Below, piece after piece: positions 26,901-34,515 of a stretch of 64,000 bases of DNA; the first letter of the stretch is position 1; every line of letters begins with the position of its first letter. Source of the stretch: Chryseobacterium sp. Tr-659 (GTDB lineage Bacteria; Bacteroidota; Bacteroidia; Flavobacteriales; Weeksellaceae); assembly GCF_011752975.1 (NCBI RefSeq), contig NZ_VWWP01000003.1, positions 593,853-657,852 on the forward strand, read 5' to 3'. Both the position numbers and the translations under genes were made by a program. A model generated the notes under the pieces. The model was not told where the DNA came from, did not search any database, and saw nothing but the letters and a program-made list of their open reading frames with translations.

Positions 26901-27449
26901 ATGGAAAAAATAGAATTACACCCCCAGATATTTTTGATCAAAAATTTTCTCGCTGAAGAAGAATGTGATCAATATATAAAACTCTCACAGGAAAAAGATT
27001 TTGAAGAAGCAAAGATTACTGTATTTGGACAGCAGCAGATGAGTAAAGGGGTTAGAAACAATGACAGACTGATGATCTTTGATGAAACAATGGCTGAAGA
27101 TCTGTTTAAAAAAGCAGCTGCATTTCTGCCTCAGGAACACAATGGTTATAAGCTTCTTAATTTTAATGAAATGTTCAGAGTTTACAGATACACTTCCGGC
27201 CAGCAATTCAAAATGCACAGAGATGGAAGTTATATCAGAAATGAAAAAGAGAAAAGTCTTTATACATTTATGATCTATCTCAATGATGATTTTGAAGGTG
27301 GAGAAACAGAATTTGAAAACTTGTGTACTGTATCGCCAGAAAAAGGAACAGCACTGATCTTTCATCATCCTTTAAGACATGAAGGAAAAACACTGATTAG
27401 CGGACTGAAATATGTATTGAGAACTGACGTAATGTTTTCCAGAGAATAA
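26901..27449 (+). CDS. 2-oxoglutarate/Fe(II)-dependent oxygenase (prolyl 4-hydroxylase-like)
   Basis: A 182-residue double-stranded beta-helix oxygenase. The iron ligands are visible as H106-x-D108 (FKMHRDGSY) and a distal His, most likely H160 in PLRHEGKTL. The 2-oxoglutarate-binding basic residue is K170 or R174 in GLKYVLRTDVMF. Family members hydroxylate proteins or small molecules. Its presence in an ADP-ribose gene run suggests that it modifies either a target protein or a nucleotide. The start is 31 bases after the NADAR gene. Confidence 0.85.
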   Translation: MEKIELHPQIFLIKNFLAEEECDQYIKLSQEKDFEEAKITVFGQQQMSKGVRNNDRLMIFDETMAEDLFKKAAAFLPQEHNGYKLLNFNEMFRVYRYTSGQQFKMHRDGSYIRNEKEKSLYTFMIYLNDDFEGGETEFENLCTVSPEKGTALIFHHPLRHEGKTLISGLKYVLRTDVMFSRE

Positions 27450-27493
27450 ATGATTCGTAAAAGAATCAGGAAAAGTCATGTACAGTCTAATTA

Positions 27494-27508
27494 GCGTAAT
27501 AATAACAC
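27494..27508. promoter_or_regulatory. NrtR-type operator, site C (internal)
   Basis: GCGTAATAATAACAC, preceded by TTA and followed by AAATAA, is a third variant of the operator motif. It lies in the 77-base gap between the oxygenase and the coiled-coil gene, 19 bases before that gene's ATG. No TAnnTTTG element is visible beside it. Confidence 0.55.
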
Positions 27509-27526
27509 AAATAAAAATATTCGATC

Positions 27527-27862
27527 ATGGAAGATGAACTAAAACCCAGATTTATCAAATCATTGCAGAGAAATAATGATCAGATCAGAGAAGATCGTGC
27601 AAAAACGATTGGAGCAGATTCAGAATTGATTTACAAACGCAGAGTTGAAGATATCGAATTGAAAATCAAAAGACTTGAGAGAGAACAGGAAGGGCTTATT
27701 GATATCAGTCCTTTAGACAGGAATAGTCTCACGTTTGCGGACTTCAATCCTGAAGCATTCGTTCAGAAAGACATGGAATTATCATTAACAATCAGAAATC
27801 TGAATATTCAGCTTGAAGTTACTAAAAAGAGATTTGAATATTTATTCGGAAAAACCTTATAG
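27527..27862 (+). CDS. Small charged coiled-coil protein of the ADP-ribose gene run
   Basis: A 111-residue protein I do not recognise. It is very charged and has two helical, coiled-coil-like stretches (KRRVEDIELKIKRLEREQE at about 42-60, and a second near 85-105) around a short ISPLDRNSLTFADFNPEAF linker. No signal or membrane segment. The stop lies 2 bases before the VWA-like gene, so the two proteins are probably made together and may form a complex. Confidence 0.6.
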   Translation: MEDELKPRFIKSLQRNNDQIREDRAKTIGADSELIYKRRVEDIELKIKRLEREQEGLIDISPLDRNSLTFADFNPEAFVQKDMELSLTIRNLNIQLEVTKKRFEYLFGKTL

Positions 27863-27864
27863 TC

Positions 27865-28716
27865 ATGGGAAGTACAAGATATGATTTAGACGCTCGTTAT
27901 GACAGAGCAAGAAAAGCAGGTTACGGAACAAAATCCGCAGGGGAAATTTTCACTCAGAATGCTAAGAGAAAAGCCCACGAATCTATGAACCCTTATGGAA
28001 TTTCTTTCAGAGAATCCAGAGATTCAGAAGTTCACCCGAACTCAATTCCAATTATCTTAGGACTTGATGTTACAGGAAGTATGGGACATATTCCTTATGA
28101 ACTGATCAGGGAAGGCCTTCCCAAACTTATGGGGGGAATCATTCAGGGAGGAGTTCCGGATCCGGCTTTATTATTTCTAGGAATTGGAGACCATGAGTGT
28201 GACAGCTATCCTCTTCAGGTAGGGCAATTTGAATCCGGAGATGAAGAATTGGATATGTGGCTCACCCGTACCTACATCGAATCCGGAGGAGGAGGGAATG
28301 CAGGAGAAAGCTATCTTTTGGCCTGGTATTTTGCCGCTTTTCATACCCGTACAGATGCCTTTGAAAAAAGAAAACAAAAAGGATTATTGTTTACGGTGGG
28401 AGATGAACCTTGCTTAAAAACATTGCCCGCCTCTGCGATCAGGGAGATTATGGGAACAGGTCAGCAGACTTACAGACACACAGAATTACTGGAAGAAGTA
28501 CAAAAACGATATGATGTTTACCACATCAGTGTTTTGCATACTGATCAGGCAGTCAGAGCAGACAAAGGATGGAAGGAATTATTGGGACAAAACTGTATCT
28601 CGATAGAAGACCACAGAGAAATTCCAAATGTTATCAAAGGGATTATTTGTGATCAATATAAAGGTCATAAATCAGGAGAAGCAGATCAGGAATTAAATAA
28701 TTTTCAAATGCTTTAA
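27865..28716 (+). CDS. VWA-like domain protein with MIDAS motif
   Basis: A 283-residue cytoplasmic protein. IILGLDVTGSMGHIPYEL (about residues 63-80) is a metal-ion-dependent adhesion motif of the D-x-T-x-S type, followed by an acidic strand end GIGDHECDSY (about 107-116) and LLFTVGDEP (about 172-180), as in a von Willebrand A fold. A Gly-rich ESGGGGNAGES loop lies between. The N-terminal 60 residues are basic and unlike VWA. Such domains usually assemble partners in a metal-dependent way. It lies 3 bases before the PurA-like gene and 2 after the coiled-coil gene, suggesting a three-protein unit. Confidence 0.7.
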   Translation: MGSTRYDLDARYDRARKAGYGTKSAGEIFTQNAKRKAHESMNPYGISFRESRDSEVHPNSIPIILGLDVTGSMGHIPYELIREGLPKLMGGIIQGGVPDPALLFLGIGDHECDSYPLQVGQFESGDEELDMWLTRTYIESGGGGNAGESYLLAWYFAAFHTRTDAFEKRKQKGLLFTVGDEPCLKTLPASAIREIMGTGQQTYRHTELLEEVQKRYDVYHISVLHTDQAVRADKGWKELLGQNCISIEDHREIPNVIKGIICDQYKGHKSGEADQELNNFQML

Positions 28717-28719
28717 AAA

Positions 28720-29793
28720 ATGAAAAAGGCGCAAATAGTAATAGGACTTGGGTTTGGTGATGAAGGAAAAGGAATTACCACAGACTTTCTGGCTTCTCAG
28801 CATCCTGAAGCCGTTGTGATCAGGTTTTCAGGAGGACAGCAGGCTGCGCACACTGTAATGATTGATGAGAGAAAGCATGTTCACTCCAGTTTTGCAAGTG
28901 GAGCTCTTAGAGGATTACCTTCTTATTTTACCGAACATTGTACAATTCATCCGGATTTTCTTTTCAATGAAATGGAAGAATTAAAAGCAAAAAACGGGAA
29001 TATTGAGCTTCACATTCACCCGCTTGCAAAAGTAACGACTCCGTTCGATGTGTGGCAGAACAGGACAAGCGTAAAAAACCTGGAACACGGAACCTGCGGA
29101 AAAGGAGTAGGAGCAACGATGAAAAGACACGAAAGTCCTTATAAGCTATTTGCAGCAGATTTGATAGCGCCTAGAGAAATGCTGATGGAAAAGCTGAAAG
29201 GAATTGCTTATTACTATGGCTTTGTTGAAGAGAATGAGATCAGAGAACTTTTGAATCCTTTCTTAAATGCTATTGATGGGGTTGATTGGAAAATAAATGA
29301 TTATAACTACCTGACTTCATTTGACCACCTTATTTTTGAAGGAAGCCAGGGGATTTTATTGGACATGGACCACGGCGTTTTTCCTAATGTAACCTACGCC
29401 CATACCACTTCAAAAAATGCATACGAAATCTGTAAGCTTTTAAAAATTGAAGACATCGAAATGTATTACGTCACCAGAAGCTATGCAACCCGCCACGGAA
29501 ATGGCTGGATGAGCAATGAAAAAGAAATCGCTCTAAAAAACAATGAAGAGGAAACCTGTACCTTTAATGAATATCAGAAAGAACTTAGATTCGGAGAGAT
29601 AGATTATAACCTTTTGAATTATGCTTTGAAACTGGATGCAGCATATGTATTTCCGGCTAAGAATAATCTTGTTGTTACTTGCCTGGATCAGATAGATGAG
29701 AATTTTAAGGTAGAAAACCTTGATGTAAAATTTGATGAGGTTTACGGATCTTGCTCTCCGTATTCAAAGGATTTTAAATTTCTAAAGAAGTAG
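28720..29793 (+). CDS. Short adenylosuccinate synthetase-like ligase
   Basis: At 357 residues this is about 70 shorter than a housekeeping PurA (about 430). Conserved PurA parts remain: GLGFGDEGKGITTDF (about 9-23) with catalytic D14, the altered GGQQAAHTV in place of GGxNAGHT (with H44), HGTCGKGVGATMKRH (about 124-138) and EGSQGILLDMDHGVFPN (about 207-223). It should therefore bind a nucleoside triphosphate and a 6-oxopurine-like substrate and form a phosphorylated intermediate. D14 is kept, unlike the Ser reported in viral PurZ enzymes. Its place in an ADP-ribose operon suggests a modified nucleotide substrate. Confidence 0.72.
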   Translation: MKKAQIVIGLGFGDEGKGITTDFLASQHPEAVVIRFSGGQQAAHTVMIDERKHVHSSFASGALRGLPSYFTEHCTIHPDFLFNEMEELKAKNGNIELHIHPLAKVTTPFDVWQNRTSVKNLEHGTCGKGVGATMKRHESPYKLFAADLIAPREMLMEKLKGIAYYYGFVEENEIRELLNPFLNAIDGVDWKINDYNYLTSFDHLIFEGSQGILLDMDHGVFPNVTYAHTTSKNAYEICKLLKIEDIEMYYVTRSYATRHGNGWMSNEKEIALKNNEEETCTFNEYQKELRFGEIDYNLLNYALKLDAAYVFPAKNNLVVTCLDQIDENFKVENLDVKFDEVYGSCSPYSKDFKFLKK

Positions 29794-29870
29794 AAGCTGA
29801 AGGATAAAAGCATTAATTTTATAGTTAAAGATAGAATAAAAAATGATTTAATGATTGAAAAATAATAACT

Positions 29871-30287
29871 ATGAAAACAACAACATTATACAGACCAGTA
29901 GGAGAAAAAGAAATGATATTGATTATAGAAGCAGGATTTAAAAAATTTCCTCCAAGATTAGAATGGCAGCCCATTTTCTATCCTGTTCTTAATGAAGAGT
30001 ATGCTTCCGAGATTGCAGAAAAATGGAATACCAGAGATGAAGCCGGAAATTATCTTGGTTTTGTAACTCGGTTTGAGGTTCAAGAAGAAATGATCAATCG
30101 ATATCCTGCACAAAATGTTGGAGCAAGAAATCATAATGAATTATGGATTCCTTCTGAAGAACTGGACCATTTTAATGGGGCGATTGTAGGAGGTATTGAA
30201 GTGATAAAGGTTTTCATAGGAAGGGATTTTGAGAAAACTGCAAATAATGATATAACAAATTTGATAAACGTTGTAAAGACGAATTAA
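29871..30287 (+). CDS. Small protein of the type annotated ADP-ribosylation/crystallin J1; possible ART fold
   Basis: A 138-residue cytoplasmic protein. The layout LYRPVGEKEMILIIEAG (about 5-21) near the start, an alpha-helical EEYASEIAEKWN, strand FVTRFEV and a late HNELWIPSEELDHFN block (about 93-107) resembles the strand-helix order of small ADP-ribosyltransferase folds, including a terminal acidic strand. I recall related proteins labelled ADP-ribosylation/crystallin J1. The fold call is inference from pattern only. If right, it could be the only writer among many eraser genes here. It starts after a 77-base gap. Confidence 0.5.
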   Translation: MKTTTLYRPVGEKEMILIIEAGFKKFPPRLEWQPIFYPVLNEEYASEIAEKWNTRDEAGNYLGFVTRFEVQEEMINRYPAQNVGARNHNELWIPSEELDHFNGAIVGGIEVIKVFIGRDFEKTANNDITNLINVVKTN

Positions 30288-30298
30288 TCATCAAACCA

Positions 30299-30934
30299 AT
30301 GAAACTTAAATTAAAAAGATATAAAGAACAACTAGAAAATTGGCCTCAACGAGGGTTTCACATCATGGCTCAATATGATGATGAGAAAATTGTAGTATAT
30401 CAATCCTATAGAAAACAGATAGGAGAATTTGCAGTTAAAAACCAATTCTTTGGCGGTGGTTTCAGCCTAGAAAGAATGACCTGGATAAAACCTAATTTTC
30501 TATGGATGATGTATCGTAATGGTTGGGGGAGAAAAGAAGACCAGGATTACGTTTTGGCAATTCATTTGAAAAAAGATGTTTTCAGAAAATATCTTGAAAA
30601 TGCTGTATATTCTTCTTACAATAATAAGCTTGGAACCTCAAAAGAAGAATGGCAGGATCAGATAAAAGAATCGTCGGTGAGGCTGCAATGGGATCCGGAT
30701 CATGACCCGTTTGGAAATAAACTGGAGCGAAGAGCAATACAAATAGGTTTACGGAATGAATTTATCTATTCTTTTGCTAAAAATGATATTCTTCTCATTG
30801 AAAATATTTCAGATTTTGTGAAAGATCAGTATCAGTTTGTCCTTAATGATGATTTGGATAATTTGATTATTCCTGAAGAAAAACCATTATTATTTGATGA
30901 TGAGGTTTTAAATAGAAAACTCAATCTAAAATGA
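30299..30934 (+). CDS. DUF4291 family protein
   Basis: A 211-residue protein matching the DUF4291 pattern: [20 protein letters not shown] (about 22-41), [19 protein letters not shown] (about 56-74, the most conserved block) and [15 protein letters not shown] [20 protein letters not shown] (about 131-150). The function is unknown. The absence of a signal peptide and the invariant aromatic/basic block suggest a nucleotide or NAD-binding enzyme. It overlaps the macrodomain gene by 4 bases. Confidence 0.8.
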   Translation: MKLKLKRYKEQLENWPQRGFHIMAQYDDEKIVVYQSYRKQIGEFAVKNQFFGGGFSLERMTWIKPNFLWMMYRNGWGRKEDQDYVLAIHLKKDVFRKYLENAVYSSYNNKLGTSKEEWQDQIKESSVRLQWDPDHDPFGNKLERRAIQIGLRNEFIYSFAKNDILLIENISDFVKDQYQFVLNDDLDNLIIPEEKPLLFDDEVLNRKLNLK

Positions 30935-31437
30935 AAATTGAAATAGTAAGAGCAGATATTACAAAGATCCAGGCAGATGCAATTGTCAACGCAGCCAATT
31001 CTTCTTTACTTGGCGGTGGTGGCGTAGATGGAGCTATTCACAGAGCGGGCGGTCCACAGATCTTGGAAGAATGCAGAATGATCAGAAATAAACAAGGAAA
31101 ATGCAATACCGGGGAAGCTGTAGTAACAACTGCCGGAAATCTTCCTGCAAAATATGTTATTCATACAGTAGGCCCGGTTTGGAATGATGATAAGGAAAGA
31201 TGTTCAAAACTTTTATCCAATTGCTATATTAATTCTTTAAAACTGGCAGAGAGCCTTAAAATAAAAACAATTGCCTTTCCGAACATCAGTACTGGAATAT
31301 ATAAATTTCCAAAAGATCTTGCTGCAAGAATTGCTGTTGAGAATGTAAAAAGTTTTCATTCAGATATCATTGAGAACATTATTTTTGTCTGTTTCGATGA
31401 TGAAAATGAGATCATCTACAAAAAACTATTAGATTAA
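30931..31437 (+). CDS. Macrodomain protein (O-acetyl-ADP-ribose deacetylase-like)
   Basis: A 168-residue single macrodomain of the MacroD/YmdB type. [21 protein letters not shown] (residues 19-39) carries the Asn (N23) and Asp (D33) that handle the distal ribose. [12 protein letters not shown] (about 112-123) is the phosphate-binding loop. Such proteins deacetylate O-acetyl-ADP-ribose made by sirtuins and remove mono-ADP-ribose from acidic residues. The Sir2 gene follows 4 bases later, so product and consumer genes are paired. Confidence 0.93.
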   Translation: MKIEIVRADITKIQADAIVNAANSSLLGGGGVDGAIHRAGGPQILEECRMIRNKQGKCNTGEAVVTTAGNLPAKYVIHTVGPVWNDDKERCSKLLSNCYINSLKLAESLKIKTIAFPNISTGIYKFPKDLAARIAVENVKSFHSDIIENIIFVCFDDENEIIYKKLLD

Positions 31438-31441
31438 ACCA

Positions 31442-32128
31442 ATGAAAAAACTAACCATATTAAGCGGCGCAGGAATAAGTGCCGAAAGCGGAATAAAAAC
31501 CTTCAGAGACGGAGACGGACTCTGGGAAAATCATAATGTAACGGATGTAGCAAGTCCGGAAGGATGGAGAAAAGACAGAACTCTGGTATTGGAATTTTAC
31601 AACCAGAGAAGACGCCAGCTGCATGAAGTACAACCCAACGAAGCCCATCAATTGTTGGCGGAGCTGGAAAAATATTTCGATATTCAGATCATTACCCAAA
31701 ATATCGATGACCTTCATGAGAGAGCCGGATCTACTAAGATTCTTCACATTCATGGAGAACTGTTCAAATCATGCTCATGTAATAATAAAAGCCTGATTTA
31801 TGAGCAGAAAGAGGATATTAATATCGGTGACAAAGCAGAAGACGGGGCTCAACTAAGACCTTTTATCGTTTGGTTTGGTGAAGATGTTCCTTTATATCAG
31901 ACAGCAAGAGAAATCGTAAAAGAATCGGATATTTTACTGGTAATCGGCACCTCTTTGCAGGTTTATCCTGCGGCAGGACTGATCCATGATATCAAAGACG
32001 ACTGCCTTTTAATCGTTATTAACCCCAATGAAACAGGATTTGGATACGGACAGAGAGCGGTAGTGATGAAAGAGCCCGCAACAAAAGGAATGAAACTGTT
32101 GTTTGATAAACTGGTAAACCTTGCCTGA
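31442..32128 (+). CDS. Sir2 family NAD-dependent protein deacylase (CobB/SIRT5-like)
   Basis: A 228-residue sirtuin. LSGAGISAESGIKTFRD (about 7-23) binds NAD, TQNIDDLHERAG (about 85-96) and IHGE with catalytic H104 are present. FYNQRRRQL supplies the Tyr53/Arg56 pair that favours acidic acyl groups (succinyl, malonyl) in SIRT5-type enzymes. Only one Cys-x-Cys (C111, C113) of the usual two-pair zinc site is present; no second pair follows. The product, O-acyl-ADP-ribose, is the substrate of the upstream macrodomain. Stop overlaps the next start by one base. Confidence 0.92.
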   Translation: MKKLTILSGAGISAESGIKTFRDGDGLWENHNVTDVASPEGWRKDRTLVLEFYNQRRRQLHEVQPNEAHQLLAELEKYFDIQIITQNIDDLHERAGSTKILHIHGELFKSCSCNNKSLIYEQKEDINIGDKAEDGAQLRPFIVWFGEDVPLYQTAREIVKESDILLVIGTSLQVYPAAGLIHDIKDDCLLIVINPNETGFGYGQRAVVMKEPATKGMKLLFDKLVNLA

Positions 32129-33069
32129 TGGAAAATAAAGTAAAAGCAGGAATCATGGGCGTTTGCATTGGAGATGCTTTGGGAGTTCCGGTTGAATTTC
32201 GAAGTAGGGAACGACTTGAACTTTCGCCTGTAATCAATATGCAAGGCTTCGGAACTCATAATCAGCCTGCAGGAACTTGGAGCGATGATAGTTCTCTGAC
32301 CCTGTGTCTTGCAGATAGTTTGTGTAAAGAATACAATCTGCAAGACATGGCTCTGAAGTTTTTGCAATGGTATAATACAGAAATTTGGACTCCTCATGGT
32401 AGGGTTTTCGATATAGGAATCGCTACACGACAAGCAATATATAAAATCAGTAAAGGAGATACTCCTCAATTATGTGGTGGAACAAGTGAATTTGATAATG
32501 GGAATGGATCTTTAATGAGAATTTTACCATTATTGTTCTACATTAAAAATTTTCCTGTTGAAAAACGATTTGATAGGATTAAAGAAGTTTCTTCAATTAC
32601 ACACGGACATATTCGTTCTGTGATTGCATGTTTTATCTATTTAGAGTTTTTACTTGAAATCTTAAATGGAGCAGAAAAGTTTGATGCTTATCATAAAATG
32701 CAACAAACAGTAAAACACTTTTTAGATCATATTCCTGTTTGTTCTCAGTCAGAAATGGATAAATTTGAAAGAATCTTAAATAAAAACATATTTGAGTTTG
32801 ATGCGGAAAAAATAGGTTCAAATGGATATGTCCTTCACAGCCTGGAAGCTTCCTTATGGTGTTTTCTAAACTCAGAAAGTTATTCTGAAGCTGTTTTAAA
32901 AGCGGTAAACTTAGGTGAAGATACGGACACCACAGGAGCCATTACCGGAGGAATTGCAGGAATTTATTATGGATATGAAAATATTCCTGAAGAATGGATT
33001 GCTGAGCTGGTGAGGAAAGATGATATTGAAAACTTATGCAATAAGTTGAACGAAAAATTAATAAATTAA
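32128..33069 (+). CDS. ADP-ribosylglycohydrolase (DraG/ARH family)
   Basis: A 313-residue all-helical ARH protein. Two magnesium sites are predicted from the motifs GDALGVPVEF (about 15-24), TWSDDSS (D53, D54) and GEDTDTTGAITG (D265, D267). Enzymes of this family cleave ADP-ribose from protein Arg or Ser, DNA thymidine or small molecules. The target here cannot be read from the sequence. It is the third ADP-ribose-removing enzyme type in the same run, besides NADAR and the macrodomain. Confidence 0.92.
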   Translation: MENKVKAGIMGVCIGDALGVPVEFRSRERLELSPVINMQGFGTHNQPAGTWSDDSSLTLCLADSLCKEYNLQDMALKFLQWYNTEIWTPHGRVFDIGIATRQAIYKISKGDTPQLCGGTSEFDNGNGSLMRILPLLFYIKNFPVEKRFDRIKEVSSITHGHIRSVIACFIYLEFLLEILNGAEKFDAYHKMQQTVKHFLDHIPVCSQSEMDKFERILNKNIFEFDAEKIGSNGYVLHSLEASLWCFLNSESYSEAVLKAVNLGEDTDTTGAITGGIAGIYYGYENIPEEWIAELVRKDDIENLCNKLNEKLIN

Positions 33070-33079
33070 AAAACAAACC

Positions 33080-33622
33080 ATGAACGAAATAGAAAAGAAA
33101 AAAATAAGTAAGTTTTTAAGCCTTATTCTACGGCATCAGCCCGAAACTATTGGCCTTAAACTGGATGAAAATGGCTGGGCAGAGGTAGAAGAACTGAGAA
33201 CCAAATCAGAAAAAAGAAGAATATTTTTTACTCCCGAAGAACTGGATGAGGTAGTAGAAACCAATAATAAAAAGCGGTTTGCTTTTAACCAAGATAAAAC
33301 CATGATCAGAGCCAGCCAAGGGCATTCTATTGATATAGATCTGGCTTTGGAAACAAAGCAGCCTCCTGAATTTCTGTATCACGGAACTGCAGAAGCCAAT
33401 ATCACATCCATTTTGGAAAAAGGTATTGAAAAGAGAACCCGTCAGCATGTACACTTAAGCGCTGATAAAGAGACGGCTACAAAAGTGGGAATGAGACACG
33501 GGAAACCTGTTATTCTTACCATCAGAACTGGCATGATGCATTTGGATGGCTTATCTTTCTACCAGTCTGCAAACGGAGTATGGTTAACAGATTTTGTAGA
33601 TGCAAAATACATTTCGAAGTAA
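33080..33622 (+). CDS. kptA: RNA 2'-phosphotransferase (Tpt1/KptA family)
   Basis: A 180-residue KptA of normal length. The N-terminal lobe has KFLSLILRHQPETIGL (about 11-26, with the catalytic Arg-His) and the C-terminal ART-like lobe has LYHGTAEANI (about 99-108) and RTRQHVHLSADKE (about 119-131). KptA moves a 2'-phosphate from RNA to NAD, giving ADP-ribose 1'',2''-cyclic phosphate. Bacterial substrates are unclear, since bacteria lack yeast-type tRNA splicing; related enzymes can ADP-ribosylate 5'-phosphorylated ends. The stop lies 1 base before the phosphatase ATG. Confidence 0.93.
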   Translation: MNEIEKKKISKFLSLILRHQPETIGLKLDENGWAEVEELRTKSEKRRIFFTPEELDEVVETNNKKRFAFNQDKTMIRASQGHSIDIDLALETKQPPEFLYHGTAEANITSILEKGIEKRTRQHVHLSADKETATKVGMRHGKPVILTIRTGMMHLDGLSFYQSANGVWLTDFVDAKYISK

Positions 33623-33623
33623 A

Positions 33624-34352
33624 ATGAGCAGAACATTAGTAATAGGAGATATTCACGGAGGGTTTAAAGCATTACAGCAGGTTATTGAAAGGGCAGCAGT
33701 CACGGAAAATGACCAGCTGATTTTCCTTGGAGATTATGTAGACGGATGGAGTGAATCTTCCGAAATTATAAAATTTCTGCTGGAACTTTCCGAAAAGCAG
33801 GAATGCATTTTTATCAAAGGAAATCATGATGCCTGGTGTGAAGACTGGTTAGCTTCCGGAAAAAGTCCAGATGTCTGGCTTTTCAATGGAGGTAGGAGTA
33901 CTGTAGAAAGTTATACAGACTATCCTTTGGAAGAAAGGAATATTCACCTTGAGTTTTTCCAAAGAATGAAAAATTATCATATTGATAACAAGAACCGGTT
34001 GTTTATCCATGCAGGATATGCATCTATGCACGGTCCGGAAAGAGAAGTGTATTCCAGCAATTACCGCTGGGACAGAACTCTTTGGGAAACTGCCGTTGCA
34101 ATGGATAAGAAGCTTGAGAAGAATTCAGCATTATATCCTAAAAGGCTCCTCTTGTATAGTGAAATATTTATCGGACATACTCCTACGCTGGACATTGGAA
34201 TAACAACACCGGCCAACAAAGCCAATATCTGGAATATGGATACCGGAGCAGCCTACACGGGAGCTCTGTCAATAATGGATATTAACTCAAAAGAATTCTG
34301 GCAAAGCGATCCGCTGCCGGCTTTATATCCAAAAGAAAAAGGAAGAAATTGA
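33624..34352 (+). CDS. Calcineurin-like metallophosphoesterase (ApaH/Ser-Thr phosphatase type)
   Basis: Starting at the ATG at 33624 (MSRTLVIGDIHGG) it has 242 residues; an in-frame ATG at 33600 lies inside kptA. The metal ligands are complete: GDIHG, FLGDYVDGWSES, KGNHDAW and GHTPTL. The pattern is that of single-domain phosphatases such as ApaH, PrpE or Pnkp-type phosphatases. In this context it could dephosphorylate ADP-ribose cyclic-phosphate products, dinucleotides or RNA ends. It closes the ADP-ribose run; a terminator follows. Confidence 0.85.
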   Translation: MSRTLVIGDIHGGFKALQQVIERAAVTENDQLIFLGDYVDGWSESSEIIKFLLELSEKQECIFIKGNHDAWCEDWLASGKSPDVWLFNGGRSTVESYTDYPLEERNIHLEFFQRMKNYHIDNKNRLFIHAGYASMHGPEREVYSSNYRWDRTLWETAVAMDKKLEKNSALYPKRLLLYSEIFIGHTPTLDIGITTPANKANIWNMDTGAAYTGALSIMDINSKEFWQSDPLPALYPKEKGRN

Positions 34353-34386
34353 TAGAATAAATTAAGATGAGCTTTACTTTATCATG

Positions 34387-34425
34387 AACCTCACAAGTTT
34401 TGAAAACCTGTGAGGTTTGTATTTT
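34387..34425 (+). terminator. Terminator of the ADP-ribose gene run
   Basis: AACCTCACA pairs with TGTGAGGTT (9 bp, extendable by an inner AGTTTT/GAAAAC part) and is followed by TTGTATTTT. Confidence 0.75.
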
Positions 34426-34515
34426 CAAAGCATTTTCCCTATTTCCCTTTTCGCAATTTTGCCAATTTACTTATTTCCCTTTCACAAAAGATAACTACTT
34501 TTAAAGTCTGAAAAT

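Noticed and set aside
28720..29793. PurZ-like 2-aminoadenylosuccinate synthetase (diaminopurine genome pathway)
   Set aside because: The length is similar, but the catalytic Asp of PurA (D14) is retained, whereas PurZ is known for replacing it, and no phage genes are nearby.
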